61,288 nt of DNA from Heliobacterium mobile (GCF_009720735.1 NZ_WNKU01000023.1:1-61288); one strand, 5' to 3'; shown: positions 35,499-45,332, numbered from the stretch's first letter. Notes: generated by a model from the letters alone, not told the origin. Numbers and translations are program-made.

Positions 35499-37777
35499 AA
35501 GGTATGTTGCATGTTCCCGATTTGGATGATCGTACATTCGAACAGATGGTCGACCAGGGGTGCAGAAAGATACCCGCCCTATATCCCGCCTGGACCGATG
35601 AAAATTATCATGATCCAGGGATAACGCTGGTCGAGCTGCTGGCCTGGCTCGTGGAGATGCAGCAATATTACTTGGATCGAATTACACCTAAACATGAGCA
35701 GAAAATGCTCAAATTGCTCGGAGTGGCTCAGAAAGAGGCAGCGGTGGCCCATACTTCTGTCCTGATTTCCTGGAAATCGAAGCAGCCGTTAACGGACTCG
35801 TTGTCGAATGGATGGGTGCTCCCGCGAGGAACTCCCTTTCTCGCCGAGGATGTACGTTTTGAGTCCCAGAAAAGCGCCCCCTTGGTCAAGGCGAAGTTGA
35901 CCAAGGTAATCGTACATCCGGCAGGTGCGAAAGCGAATGACGTGACCGTCCATAATGACCATCCGGGAATTCCCTACTACGCTTTCGGCCCCCAAGCCCA
36001 GCAAGGAAGTATTCTCTATCTCGGTTTTGACAGCCCGCTGCCATTCACAGAGGAAATCGAGATCATCATCAAAAGACATCTCGAAAAGATAGCAGATTCG
36101 ATGGAGAAAGATGAAGAGGCCTACGGTGCTCCTTCCAAGCTTCTTTGGTCATCAGGCCGAAAGGAGACTTCGCAAGTCATAGCGTGGGCACCATTGGAGG
36201 TTGTGGCGGATCATACCCATGGATTCAATCACAGCGGAGCGCTCATCCTTCGCCTAGGTCAAGAGATGAGTGCCCATGTACTCCCCGAGGCTGGCGACGA
36301 TATCCTGAGATACTGGCTGCGCTGTATGGTCGTCGATGAGTTAGAATCTGTCCCTCGGTTTGAACAGATCAGCCTGAACACAGTCCCTGTGGCCCACTGT
36401 GAGACACTCAGTACCTATGTTACTTTCTTATCGACAGGCCAGCCGGACCAACGGTTTGCCCTGCAGGAGTACCTGGCCTACAAGGGCCAAGTGGATGTGC
36501 AGGTACAAACCGCCGACGGTGCTTGGCAGTCCTGGAAAGAGAAGCAAAGCCTCGATTACGTCGGTGACGACGTACCCGCCTACGCTATCGTGAAAGATGA
36601 CGCCGGTCGGAGGCAGATCCGCTTCGGCAATGGACGGGAAGGGAGAATCCCGCCGGCAGGACGGCAGATTCGAGTGATTCTCTGCCAGAAGGATTTTTAT
36701 GAGTCCTGTTTCATTGGACGAACGAACGGCCTGGCCTGCCAATTCTTCTACGTGGAGAAGATCGAACGGCAAAACCTGATCAAGAAGTCCTTCCAACTAC
36801 AGGTGGCAAGGCTCGATAGGGATGGCACCTGGTGCTGGGAAGACTGGCACCGGGTCGATAATTTAGATGCGTCGTCGCCGGAAGATAAGCACTACGCGAT
36901 TTCCGATTCGGGAGTCATCCAATTTGGCGATGGCGAACGAGGTAAGATCCCTTCCGCATTTCCCCGGATAGAAATGAACATTCGCATCATCTCCTGTCAA
37001 ATCGGCGGAGGAAAAGCGGGGAATGTCAAGGCGCACCAGATCACCCGATTTGACCAGCCCCTAGCAGGGTGGCAGCATCTTCAGGTGACGAACCCTTACG
37101 GCGCGAAGGGTGGCGCCGATAAAGAAACGCTGGAGCAAGCCAAAGTACGCCTTTTAAACGAATTACATAAACCTACCCGGGCGGTCACTGCCGAGGATTA
37201 CGAAGAAATTGTACGCGCCATACCGGACCTATCCGTAGCCAAAGTCAAAGGCCTTCCCTTATACAGAGAAGGCCTTAAAAACTACCCGGTGAACAGAGTA
37301 CATGGGCTGATGACGATCGTCGTGGTTCCGCAAAGCAATCGGCCTGACCACTGCCCAATGCCTAGTGATAAATATTTAAAGAGAGTTCGAAACCATTTGG
37401 AACCGTATCGACTGATCACGACGGAACTGCATGTCATCGCACCGGTCTATATCAAAGTGACGGTGGCTGCACAGGTGATGGTAGAAGCGACGACTCTGCC
37501 CCATCGCATCGACGAAGAGATCAAAGACATGTTAAAAGAACTGCTTCGACCGTTTGATGGGGAAAGGCGACAAGAAGGGTGGCAATTCGGCCGGGCTGTA
37601 TACCTCAGTGATATCATGAGCGCCATCAACCGGATGAAAGAGGTCGCTTTTGTAACGGATCTGCAGCTTCACGCCGAAGGGCCCGGTGCGGTTAAGAATG
37701 GGGAAGGTGACATCTTGATTCCTCCCCATGGTTTAGTCTTCTCTGAGAATCATGAGATTCAGATCAAATTCAGATGA
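35495..37777 (+). CDS. Large baseplate wedge protein 2 (baseplate J-like, Afp12-like)
   Basis: A 760-residue baseplate protein. The N-terminal YPAWTDENYHDPGITLVELL followed by AWLVEMQQYYLDRI is the signature of the putative baseplate assembly family in CIS. It also has EDKHYAISDSGVIQFGDGER, GGGKAGNVKAHQI and TRAVTAEDYEEIVRA, which align block by block with the preceding protein. The two large wedge genes are therefore ancient paralogues. It overlaps the upstream gene by 4 bases. Confidence 0.92.
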   Translation: MKGMLHVPDLDDRTFEQMVDQGCRKIPALYPAWTDENYHDPGITLVELLAWLVEMQQYYLDRITPKHEQKMLKLLGVAQKEAAVAHTSVLISWKSKQPLTDSLSNGWVLPRGTPFLAEDVRFESQKSAPLVKAKLTKVIVHPAGAKANDVTVHNDHPGIPYYAFGPQAQQGSILYLGFDSPLPFTEEIEIIIKRHLEKIADSMEKDEEAYGAPSKLLWSSGRKETSQVIAWAPLEVVADHTHGFNHSGALILRLGQEMSAHVLPEAGDDILRYWLRCMVVDELESVPRFEQISLNTVPVAHCETLSTYVTFLSTGQPDQRFALQEYLAYKGQVDVQVQTADGAWQSWKEKQSLDYVGDDVPAYAIVKDDAGRRQIRFGNGREGRIPPAGRQIRVILCQKDFYESCFIGRTNGLACQFFYVEKIERQNLIKKSFQLQVARLDRDGTWCWEDWHRVDNLDASSPEDKHYAISDSGVIQFGDGERGKIPSAFPRIEMNIRIISCQIGGGKAGNVKAHQITRFDQPLAGWQHLQVTNPYGAKGGADKETLEQAKVRLLNELHKPTRAVTAEDYEEIVRAIPDLSVAKVKGLPLYREGLKNYPVNRVHGLMTIVVVPQSNRPDHCPMPSDKYLKRVRNHLEPYRLITTELHVIAPVYIKVTVAAQVMVEATTLPHRIDEEIKDMLKELLRPFDGERRQEGWQFGRAVYLSDIMSAINRMKEVAFVTDLQLHAEGPGAVKNGEGDILIPPHGLVFSENHEIQIKFR

Positions 37778-37792
37778 GAGTGGGTCTGACGA

Positions 37793-38830
37793 ATGGAGGA
37801 GAGACTTCAATATTTTTTGATCCATCAACCAGCGATCTCGGGAAGTCTCCGCGAACATCGCTTGTTTGGCCCCTTGGACTGCGGGAAGGAAGGAACTCCA
37901 TGGCATAAGGTCGTTGCCGATGCCCATTACCCTGGCGAGTCTCAAGTCCGCTTTTCCTATTTCTGTTCCGACGATCGAGCCGAGGGTGACGATTCCGCGG
38001 CCATTCCATTTTCGAAAGCGATTCTCAACCCGAAAGATGCCTTGCTCCTGGGTGCCAAGGGACGGTACCTTTGGTTTCGGCTGGAACTTATCGGCAAGGA
38101 CAAGGAGCTTCCCGTCATCAACCAGTTGAAAATCTATTTCCCGCGCTTTTCCTATCTGAACTACCTTCCTGCCCTATATCAGCAGGACAAGGATAGTGCC
38201 GATTTTTTGGAGCGCTTTTTGTCGTTGTTTGGGACTTTTCTTGAGGATATGGACGGCCGTATTGAACATTCTCCCCGTATGTTAGAGCCGGCCAGTCTAT
38301 CGGGAGATCCTCTGCGCTGGTTGGCGCAATGGCTGGGAATGAAGATAAAAGGACCGATGGACGATCAAAAGATCCGCCGATTGATCGCGGCGGCGCCGGA
38401 GATCTACCGGTTTCGAGGGACAAGGCGGTCCATCGAACTCCTGATCGAGATCTATACAGGAACGAAGCCGATCATCGTCGAGTACTATCAGTATAAACAT
38501 CTACTCCGGTATGAGGGTAATAAAAAGTGGCTGACGGAACTCTTTGGCGGCGATCCTCACTGTTTTTGTGTCCTGTTGTATTCGTGGGAGTTGACGGGAG
38601 ACAAGCCTTCCCGAGGGACTGCTTTGGAAGAGGCTTATGCTGTGGTCACAAGCATATTGGAAGAACAAAAACCGGCCTTCACCGAGGCTAAGGTGATCAT
38701 CGTAAAACCCTGGATCTGTTTAGATGGTCATTCCTATCTCGGGATGAACAGTTTTCTGCAAGAACCTTCGTCTTTTGTTTTGGATGACAACGCCCAAATA
38801 CCGTACAATACAATGCTCACTGACCTCTAG
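37793..38830 (+). CDS. Tail protein I-like baseplate protein
   Basis: A 345-residue protein matching the phage tail protein domain of CIS clusters: YLPALYQQDKDSADFLERFL, LEDMDGRIEHSPRMLEP, then DPLRWLAQWLGM, and FRGTRRSIELLIEIYTG. In phages gpI-type proteins finish the wedge and connect to fibres. Here no fibre gene follows, but the next gene could be the distal component. It lies 15 bases after the wedge 2 stop. Confidence 0.88.
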   Translation: MEERLQYFLIHQPAISGSLREHRLFGPLDCGKEGTPWHKVVADAHYPGESQVRFSYFCSDDRAEGDDSAAIPFSKAILNPKDALLLGAKGRYLWFRLELIGKDKELPVINQLKIYFPRFSYLNYLPALYQQDKDSADFLERFLSLFGTFLEDMDGRIEHSPRMLEPASLSGDPLRWLAQWLGMKIKGPMDDQKIRRLIAAAPEIYRFRGTRRSIELLIEIYTGTKPIIVEYYQYKHLLRYEGNKKWLTELFGGDPHCFCVLLYSWELTGDKPSRGTALEEAYAVVTSILEEQKPAFTEAKVIIVKPWICLDGHSYLGMNSFLQEPSSFVLDDNAQIPYNTMLTDL

Positions 38831-38866
38831 CCGGGAATGATTCATTGAAGGAAAGGAGTGGCTGTC

Positions 38867-40507
38867 TTGAATAACAATCTCCAGTACCCCTTCAAGCGTA
38901 ACCACTATTATCTCGGAAAGCTGCTGCGGGTACAAGACTTTAAAGTAGAGCAAAAATACTTCAACGACAAACGCCGGCTGCTCAATCGCTTGCTCTTCGG
39001 CACCGGGATCGTGACAGGCTTGAGGGTAGACCGGATGGATGCAGAACACGTGACCATCACACCGGGCGTCGCCCTAGATGGTCAAGGGAGAGAGATCGTC
39101 GTTCACTCTCGGGAGACACTGAATCTGTTCAGCTTGGAAAGCTATAAACGGGGAAAAGTCGGCAGTAAAGATATCTATCTTTGTATCAAATACAAGCAAG
39201 AGCTCGATGAACCGGGAGCCCTCGTCGACTATCCCATCGCACAAGAGAAGGATGGATACAATCGGGTCGTCGAAAGCTATGAATTTCTCATCCGAGAAGA
39301 GGTACAGTCACTGACCGGATTTGAACTTTCCGACCTCTATGAAAACGTCTGTGTCATCTACGAAGCCCCTGGGATCAGAGTCTACCAGAAAACACCCCGT
39401 TACGTGCACCCGGGAGAGACCTTTGATGTGGTTTTGGGGATTGAAAAAACCGTTGAGAAATCGACCGTTTCTATCAATTACACGTTAACATCAGAGGACC
39501 TTGTTCCCGTCTCTCCAGAAGACTGGGTTATAACCTATGAAGAACCGTCGGGAGGGTTTCGCAATGAAAAACGGATCAAGTTTACAGCGAAAGAGAAACT
39601 CAAAGAGTCAGCCCGATTACATATCAAGGATGAGACCCTCAAAGTAAAAGTGGGGGATAGGCTGGTCCAGACGGTGAACGGTTGTTACAACCAGATCGGC
39701 TTGACCCGTCAACCGGACGAGCAGGCTTTGGAAGAATACTACAAACGAACGTTAGACCAGTGGATCAACATCAACGATCCCTACGTCTATTTAGCCAAGA
39801 TCAATGTGATTGAAATCGGCTCCCAATATTTTATCGACAAGGTGGAGCAGGCGCCCTTTGTAGAGCGAGTGTACAGCAATGCACTGTTACGACGCATGAT
39901 CCATGCACAGAAAGGAAGTCCCCCAGATAGAGCTTTTCGAGCGGAGACTAAAGTGCTGCCGGCTGATCAATCGCCCTATCTCGATGTCATCGAAGATCGA
40001 ACGAATCATACTTGTACCTTTTCACTCGGTTTACCTGCCTGCGAAAGAGGAGATACGGAAATCAGGACGGGTCGGGTAAATATTCCGCTAGAAACGGAAA
40101 AACGAGGCGGCGATAAGTGGTTCGTCGTCACCGAACGAATCATCTATTCCGACGAAATTGCGCACGGATTGGGCAAAGGAGAGATATGGCTCCAAGTCGG
40201 CCTGGAAGATGCGGCAGAGATAACGGAGAAAGAAGAGACGCGGGCAGAAAGGCGGATGTATTTTGGAACGCCGGGGCTATTTGCCAACTCCATCTATGAC
40301 AGCCCCTTGCAAACGGTTTCAACGGGAATCGTGGCGTTCCCAGAACGGGGCACCTTTGTCATCGCCGTGAAAGTCCCTGCGGCCCTCAACCGGGAAGTCA
40401 TTTCCCTGCGCTGGTGGGCTTATAAAAAGACGGCGGCGGCCCCGTCTGTCAATAGCCCGGAAGCCGCCGCCGCTAGAGATGGTTACTTTAGTATTTCCGG
40501 CTCATGA
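38867..40507 (+). CDS. Conserved CIS cluster protein of 546 residues
   Basis: Function is not established. The N-terminal block NHYYLGKLLRVQDFKVEQKY, then FNDKRRLLNRLLFGTGIVTG, is a pattern I recognise from many CIS loci, where a protein with this start is placed after the tail protein I gene. The rest is beta-rich, with a central Ig-like section (TFDVVLGIEKTVEKSTVSIN) and a C-terminal beta sandwich. It could be a peripheral baseplate or target-facing protein. TTG 38867 has AAGGAG 8 bases upstream; GTG 38858 is too close to that site. The last 25 bases overlap the convergent MORN gene. Confidence 0.75.
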   Translation: MNNNLQYPFKRNHYYLGKLLRVQDFKVEQKYFNDKRRLLNRLLFGTGIVTGLRVDRMDAEHVTITPGVALDGQGREIVVHSRETLNLFSLESYKRGKVGSKDIYLCIKYKQELDEPGALVDYPIAQEKDGYNRVVESYEFLIREEVQSLTGFELSDLYENVCVIYEAPGIRVYQKTPRYVHPGETFDVVLGIEKTVEKSTVSINYTLTSEDLVPVSPEDWVITYEEPSGGFRNEKRIKFTAKEKLKESARLHIKDETLKVKVGDRLVQTVNGCYNQIGLTRQPDEQALEEYYKRTLDQWININDPYVYLAKINVIEIGSQYFIDKVEQAPFVERVYSNALLRRMIHAQKGSPPDRAFRAETKVLPADQSPYLDVIEDRTNHTCTFSLGLPACERGDTEIRTGRVNIPLETEKRGGDKWFVVTERIIYSDEIAHGLGKGEIWLQVGLEDAAEITEKEETRAERRMYFGTPGLFANSIYDSPLQTVSTGIVAFPERGTFVIAVKVPAALNREVISLRWWAYKKTAAAPSVNSPEAAAARDGYFSISGS

Positions 40508-41835
40508 GAATCGCCCGCACCGGCTGTAGTGAGTTCGTAAACGAAGTCGTCCTTATCGGAATAGGCCAGGATGGAGTAGTTGGTATAGGGGGGAGCAGCC
40601 GGGAGCGCGATAGAACTGTTGCCCATCGGTCCAAATACCTCGTCAAAATGGTTCTTGACGATCTGGGCAGCCACCCCTGTCAGACGGACCGATCGAAGGA
40701 CCAACGGTTGATCTTTATCGGGGAGTGTATCTACCGTCACTGAAAGATTGAAATCGCTGTAGAGTAACAACTCGGCTTGACTTGTCTGGGGGGGAACAGA
40801 AGGCTGCGATTCTTCGAGAACGGGAGAAGCGGCAGTGGAAACTGGGGGGGCAGGATTGAGTAAAGGAATCGTTTGCGTAGGATCGCCAAGAACCTCGATC
40901 ACTTTCTTTTTCGATAGCCCCAGAAACCAGGCGCTTTCGATGTTCCCATGGTCAAAGTAGCCTTTGTAAATCACTTTTCCGTCGGGATGGTAAAGGGTTC
41001 CGATGCCGGCATACAAGCCTTGCGTAAACTCGCCCGTATAGACGGCGTGACCGTTTTCATCAAAGAGGGTACCTGTACCGGAGTAGGCACCAGCGAGAAA
41101 ATTCCCGTTATATTTCGGCAGTCCGTTGGCGAAATATTCGATCCCCGGGCCGGAACGTTTCCCGTTGAGATAATTCCCAGCATAGGCGAGAGCTTTTTCT
41201 TTGCCCAGGAAATATTCCTTTCCCTCTCCGCTTTTTACACCGGCTTCAAACTTGCCGCTAAAGCAGATGTTCCCTTCCCCGTCGAAGAGTGTCCCCTCTC
41301 CCTGGTAGAGATCATTGGCGAATCCGCCTTTGTACAGCAGAGTACCATCGGCGTACTGCTCACCTTGGCCTTCTTTCATTCCCTCTTTAAACTCACCGAT
41401 GTAGATTGGACGATCATTTGGGTCATAGAGCGTGCCCGGACCGGCGAATTTACCATCTACTAAATTGCCGATGTATTTAAAGGGAGACTTGTCCGGTTGA
41501 AGCACTTGAATCAGCGCATTTCCGGAAAAACCGCCTGCGTCGGCTAAGGTACTGAATTTTACATAGGGACGAACCCATTTGATGAGAAACGCCGGAGGTT
41601 TCAGATATACGACTAGGATAAGGCCAAGAAGGGCGACGACCCCCCAGGCAACCAACCGCTTATGTAGGTAATACTTTCCCAAAGGGATGTAGTCTTCGAG
41701 TGTAGTCTCTTTGGGTGTAAGGAATTCTTGCATTTGTTGTAGACCGAGTTCCTCTGCCTGTTTAGCCAGCTTCTCAGGAGGTTGTACGACTGTTGCCAAC
41801 GTATCCTGAACGATCTTCGGGTTCGGTCCGTCCAC
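40483..41835 (-). CDS. MORN-repeat membrane protein
   Basis: About 450 residues. Order: a cytoplasmic segment of about 65 residues; one transmembrane helix (AWGVVALLGLILVVYL); then about 8 MORN-type repeats of about 23 residues (YIGEFKEGMKEGQGEQYADG is one); a Pro-rich linker; and a C-terminal alpha/beta domain (VTVDTLPDKDQPLVLRSVRL). MORN repeats form a beta meander often used as a membrane-linked scaffold. GTG 41835 is preceded by GAGGAGGGA. It is downstream of the PAAR-like gene on the same strand and overlaps the CIS operon end, so it may anchor or localise the particle, which is inference. The open frame extends to 41922. Confidence 0.8.
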   Translation of the reverse strand: MDGPNPKIVQDTLATVVQPPEKLAKQAEELGLQQMQEFLTPKETTLEDYIPLGKYYLHKRLVAWGVVALLGLILVVYLKPPAFLIKWVRPYVKFSTLADAGGFSGNALIQVLQPDKSPFKYIGNLVDGKFAGPGTLYDPNDRPIYIGEFKEGMKEGQGEQYADGTLLYKGGFANDLYQGEGTLFDGEGNICFSGKFEAGVKSGEGKEYFLGKEKALAYAGNYLNGKRSGPGIEYFANGLPKYNGNFLAGAYSGTGTLFDENGHAVYTGEFTQGLYAGIGTLYHPDGKVIYKGYFDHGNIESAWFLGLSKKKVIEVLGDPTQTIPLLNPAPPVSTAASPVLEESQPSVPPQTSQAELLLYSDFNLSVTVDTLPDKDQPLVLRSVRLTGVAAQIVKNHFDEVFGPMGNSSIALPAAPPYTNYSILAYSDKDDFVYELTTAGAGDSHEPEILK

Positions 41836-41878
41836 AAGAGATCCCTCCTCGTATTTCGTTTTCGAAATTGAGCACCTA

Positions 41879-42277
41879 CTAGGGAACTTGGACTTCCATT
41901 TGGCCGGGGTTGGCAACCTCAATGACGCCCCCCCAGCTGCACATGAGTTTACAATTTTGCGTAAGCGCCGGCATGTTACCGACCAAAACAGTCGGTGAAC
42001 CGGGAGCCCATGGTGCAGCTGTCACAGGAACACAAGGCATAGGAGTTAATACACCCATCGCGGCGGAAGTGGCTGATGCAACTGTCGGATTGGCTAGGGA
42101 AGAGCAGAGACCGAAAGGGAGAATGTTTATCAGAGGCTTGTTGTCCATAATGTTGGCCATGGGCATCGCACCGATCTGGACCCGGTTTACCGGGAGAACC
42201 ATCAATGTGCCGGGAGCTTGTCCAAATGAACACCTGAGCATGGCTGAATTGACGACGGCATTCCCCATTCTATTCAC
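41879..42277 (-). CDS. PAAR-like protein, DUF4280 family (CIS spike tip)
   Basis: A 132-residue protein with the DUF4280 pattern: VNSAMLRCSFGQAPGTL, then GVLTPMPCVPVTAAPW, and SPTVLVGNMPALTQNCKLMC followed by SWGGVIEVANPG. It is a PAAR-like cone expected to cap the spike encoded at 31.3 kb. It is transcribed leftward, away from the structural operon and together with the MORN protein. GGGGGTG lies 7 bases before the ATG. It has no C-terminal toxin extension. Confidence 0.9.
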   Translation of the reverse strand: MNRMGNAVVNSAMLRCSFGQAPGTLMVLPVNRVQIGAMPMANIMDNKPLINILPFGLCSSLANPTVASATSAAMGVLTPMPCVPVTAAPWAPGSPTVLVGNMPALTQNCKLMCSWGGVIEVANPGQMEVQVP

Positions 42278-42353
42278 CCCCTTGGGATTAGTATCCGATC
42301 CCTATAACGTAGAGTTCCTCTCTTATGAAATATGTATAGGGAGGTAATACACG

Positions 42354-45332
42354 GTGGACCAACCGACCAAAATCGCATTGCTGAGAAAAATCCTTCTCGC
42401 GCTGTTGGCAGGAATCGTGGTAACGGGAGTGATTTTGTTTCAGTACAGTAACTTATTCATGAAATTGTATGGAATCGTATCGCTGAAAGACTTGTTGGAT
42501 CAGATCACACGATCGAATCAAGAAAAGCAGCTAGAGTATCTGTCACCGCTAGATAATAACGTAACGATTGATGATATGTTCAATGTCGCCGTAAGTAAGG
42601 ATTACATATATGTGTTACATAACGGGAAAAAGCAAGTCGATGGAATCAAAGTGATGCAAGGCCGTGGACAAATTGAGCGGCCGATGCAAGTAGAAGCAGG
42701 TAATTATATTATAAACAATCTCACAGTGGATTCCTCGGATAATTTTTACTTTCTAATTACTAGATTGGACGATCGGCGGATCAAGGTCATAGAAGACCAG
42801 ATTGTCAGGTATCCTCCCAATGGCAAATCGGGAGAAGTGCTCCTTTCTCAAGGATATGACGATGACAACTTAATCCGAACAGGGGAAATCGTATCGTTAG
42901 AATATTACAACGACGGTGTTTATTACTATCGTTATCTTTACGATAAGAAACAAATAGAGCTAAAGAAATTAATCCTGCCGAAATTAGCCCCAGCGGAGAA
43001 GAAGAACGGAGAAATCCTTAACGTAGATATTTTGAAGTTTGATGTTTCTCCAGGTGAAAAAATACATGATATAACCGGCTATGAGAAGGGAAAAGTTTTT
43101 TACATCACCCAAGCCGGAAACCTCTATAGGGTGGACGAGAACGGAACGAGTGTATGGATGACAAACATGGCAGGAGGGGAGCGAAAACCGATTCCCCAGA
43201 AGCTACGCCTGTCGGGAGATTATCTTTATTTCATTCAACCGAATGACGAGGAGATTCGCCGAATTTCTATCACCGACCCGGCCGTTGTTGAAACCGTTTT
43301 TAAGAGCCCCGCCGGAAAGGATAACATTATCAATAACTTTACCATTTACGAGGGACAGGATGATTCTCCCAAATCGAAAGACTTGATTGCGATTACAGAC
43401 AAACAGATCTTCCGAATCAATGATATAGACAAGCAAGGAAACAAAGATATCCTTCAGATAAATTCATTCTATAGTAGCTCGGACACAATGAATAAACGCC
43501 GCTGGATATGGCTCTGCCTGATTCTACACCTGTCGATGACGGGGATCGCCCTATATGGCGCGTATCGACTTTACCGTATGCATAGTACCACTAAAAAAAT
43601 TAGGGTTCCTCTGATATACAAACAGATCGGGGTGTCAATCCCCGTATTCATATTCGCAGGCTTGCTTTCTATGTATTTTTTAGAAGCTTGGTATGAAGAT
43701 AACATACACCAAGAGAGCAAGAAACAGATGATGCTATTGGCCTATGATGGGGCTAGACAAATCAACGCCGAATCATTACAAGGATTGAGTACAGTCAGCG
43801 ATGCACAGATGACGTATATCCGGAAAAGCGCCTACGAGCATTTTTCCAAAGCTAAAATCCTTCAAGAGATTTCAGAGGAAATCCCAAACAATACATACTA
43901 TGCTTCTGTCTATCAAGTATCATCGGGGGAATCTATCCCCATCTTTCTGGGTAACACACCAGGACATAGTCCCTTTCAAAAGCTGATCCAACGGCCGACC
44001 GACGGATCGAAAGACTTGTACAACCATCCCGTTCAAAACTTTCCGGAGAAAAAGGCGCAGTTCGGAAGTTTTTCCAACGAGTATGGGAAATGGGAAGTCG
44101 CCGTGATGCCCATAGTTAACGCGAATCAACAGTTAGTTGGGATGTACGAGGTCGGAAGAAGCTATTCCGCCTATGAAAACAAACTCAGTGAGACCAGTGC
44201 AGAACTTATCCGGTATCCGCTCGTAAGCTTGCTGGCGCTCTTTCTCGCTTTTTCTATATTGTCCTTTATCCTTCAGAAATCGCTGCGCCAAGTCAGCGCT
44301 CAAATTAGCAGCACCAATCTGGTCATCAGCGGCGATGAAAGGATCGATAGTGAGGAACTCAAAAAGTATGTCATACAAGTGGACTCGAACGATGAAGTGG
44401 CCGACTTAGCCGATAGCTTTAACAAGATGATTACCAAAATCTATGAAAACCTTGAAGATATCGCATCATTGAATAGTTTTTATCACCATTTTGTGCCCGA
44501 AAAAATTCTCATGAAGTTGGCAAAAGGTAAAAAAATACATCAAGTGGGTAAAGCGGATATGGACAGGGGAGAAAAAACCGTCTTTATCTCGACGATTCGC
44601 AACTTGGATAAATTTGAAGAAAGTAAGCAGCAGCTCCTCAACAGGTATTTCACCCAACTAACACCGGTCATCCACGGGGGAGAGGGGGTCATTATCGAGT
44701 ATTCGGGAGATGGAATGACGGCGTTGTTCGAAAACAGGAAAGATGCCTTGGAGGCTGCGGTCACCGTTTGCAAAAAGATTCACCTGTATAACGACCAATC
44801 GAAAGAACCCTTTGAATTTGGCATCGCCCTGCACTACGGGTGGGTTACGCTGGCTATACTCGGAGACGAGCATCGGTGGCAAGGTAAAATAATTGAAAAA
44901 GCAGTCACGCAGACGGAACGATTAGATGAGCTGGCTCGGACTCTGGGTGTGACCGTACTTGCAACGGAGAGCATGCTCGATAAAGATAGAGATAAGGATA
45001 ACGATGAATTCGGTTACCGTTGTATCGGAAAGGTAGACTTCCAAGGTTGGGGATTGAAGGAACCCTTGTTTGACCTTTTTGAGGCGGACCGGGATAAGCA
45101 AAAGGCCGTAAAGAATGAGACCAAAGCCACCTTTGAAGAGGCGATCAGACAGTATCAAGCTGGTGATTTTCAAAAGGCACAAGAGCTATTCCTAGAGGTG
45201 ATTCGGAAGAACCCTGAGGACAAGGTGGCTATACGGTACTTTCATGGGAGCTATGAGAAGTTTAAATTTATCGAACAAGGTGGGGATGTGCAGGATTGGG
45301 ATGGTGTACTGAAGGTGGAGAAAAGTTTTTGA
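42354..45332 (+). CDS. Membrane sensor with HAMP and degenerate class III nucleotide cyclase domain
   Basis: A 992-residue protein. TM1 (ILLALLAGIVVTGVILF) is followed by a large extracytoplasmic, probably beta-propeller sensor (to about residue 380), TM2 and TM3 (around 383-405 and 420-440), a second extracytoplasmic domain, TM4 (about 618-640), HAMP, a cyclase homology domain (about 735-900) and a C-terminal TPR-like segment. The cyclase keeps SGDGMTALF, but the first metal Asp position reads STIRN (expected ADIRG) and the transition-state Asn is replaced (VTQTERL), so catalysis is doubtful. GTG 42354 follows GGGAGG. It is divergent from the PAAR-MORN operon by 76 bases. Confidence 0.85.
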   Translation: MDQPTKIALLRKILLALLAGIVVTGVILFQYSNLFMKLYGIVSLKDLLDQITRSNQEKQLEYLSPLDNNVTIDDMFNVAVSKDYIYVLHNGKKQVDGIKVMQGRGQIERPMQVEAGNYIINNLTVDSSDNFYFLITRLDDRRIKVIEDQIVRYPPNGKSGEVLLSQGYDDDNLIRTGEIVSLEYYNDGVYYYRYLYDKKQIELKKLILPKLAPAEKKNGEILNVDILKFDVSPGEKIHDITGYEKGKVFYITQAGNLYRVDENGTSVWMTNMAGGERKPIPQKLRLSGDYLYFIQPNDEEIRRISITDPAVVETVFKSPAGKDNIINNFTIYEGQDDSPKSKDLIAITDKQIFRINDIDKQGNKDILQINSFYSSSDTMNKRRWIWLCLILHLSMTGIALYGAYRLYRMHSTTKKIRVPLIYKQIGVSIPVFIFAGLLSMYFLEAWYEDNIHQESKKQMMLLAYDGARQINAESLQGLSTVSDAQMTYIRKSAYEHFSKAKILQEISEEIPNNTYYASVYQVSSGESIPIFLGNTPGHSPFQKLIQRPTDGSKDLYNHPVQNFPEKKAQFGSFSNEYGKWEVAVMPIVNANQQLVGMYEVGRSYSAYENKLSETSAELIRYPLVSLLALFLAFSILSFILQKSLRQVSAQISSTNLVISGDERIDSEELKKYVIQVDSNDEVADLADSFNKMITKIYENLEDIASLNSFYHHFVPEKILMKLAKGKKIHQVGKADMDRGEKTVFISTIRNLDKFEESKQQLLNRYFTQLTPVIHGGEGVIIEYSGDGMTALFENRKDALEAAVTVCKKIHLYNDQSKEPFEFGIALHYGWVTLAILGDEHRWQGKIIEKAVTQTERLDELARTLGVTVLATESMLDKDRDKDNDEFGYRCIGKVDFQGWGLKEPLFDLFEADRDKQKAVKNETKATFEEAIRQYQAGDFQKAQELFLEVIRKNPEDKVAIRYFHGSYEKFKFIEQGGDVQDWDGVLKVEKSF

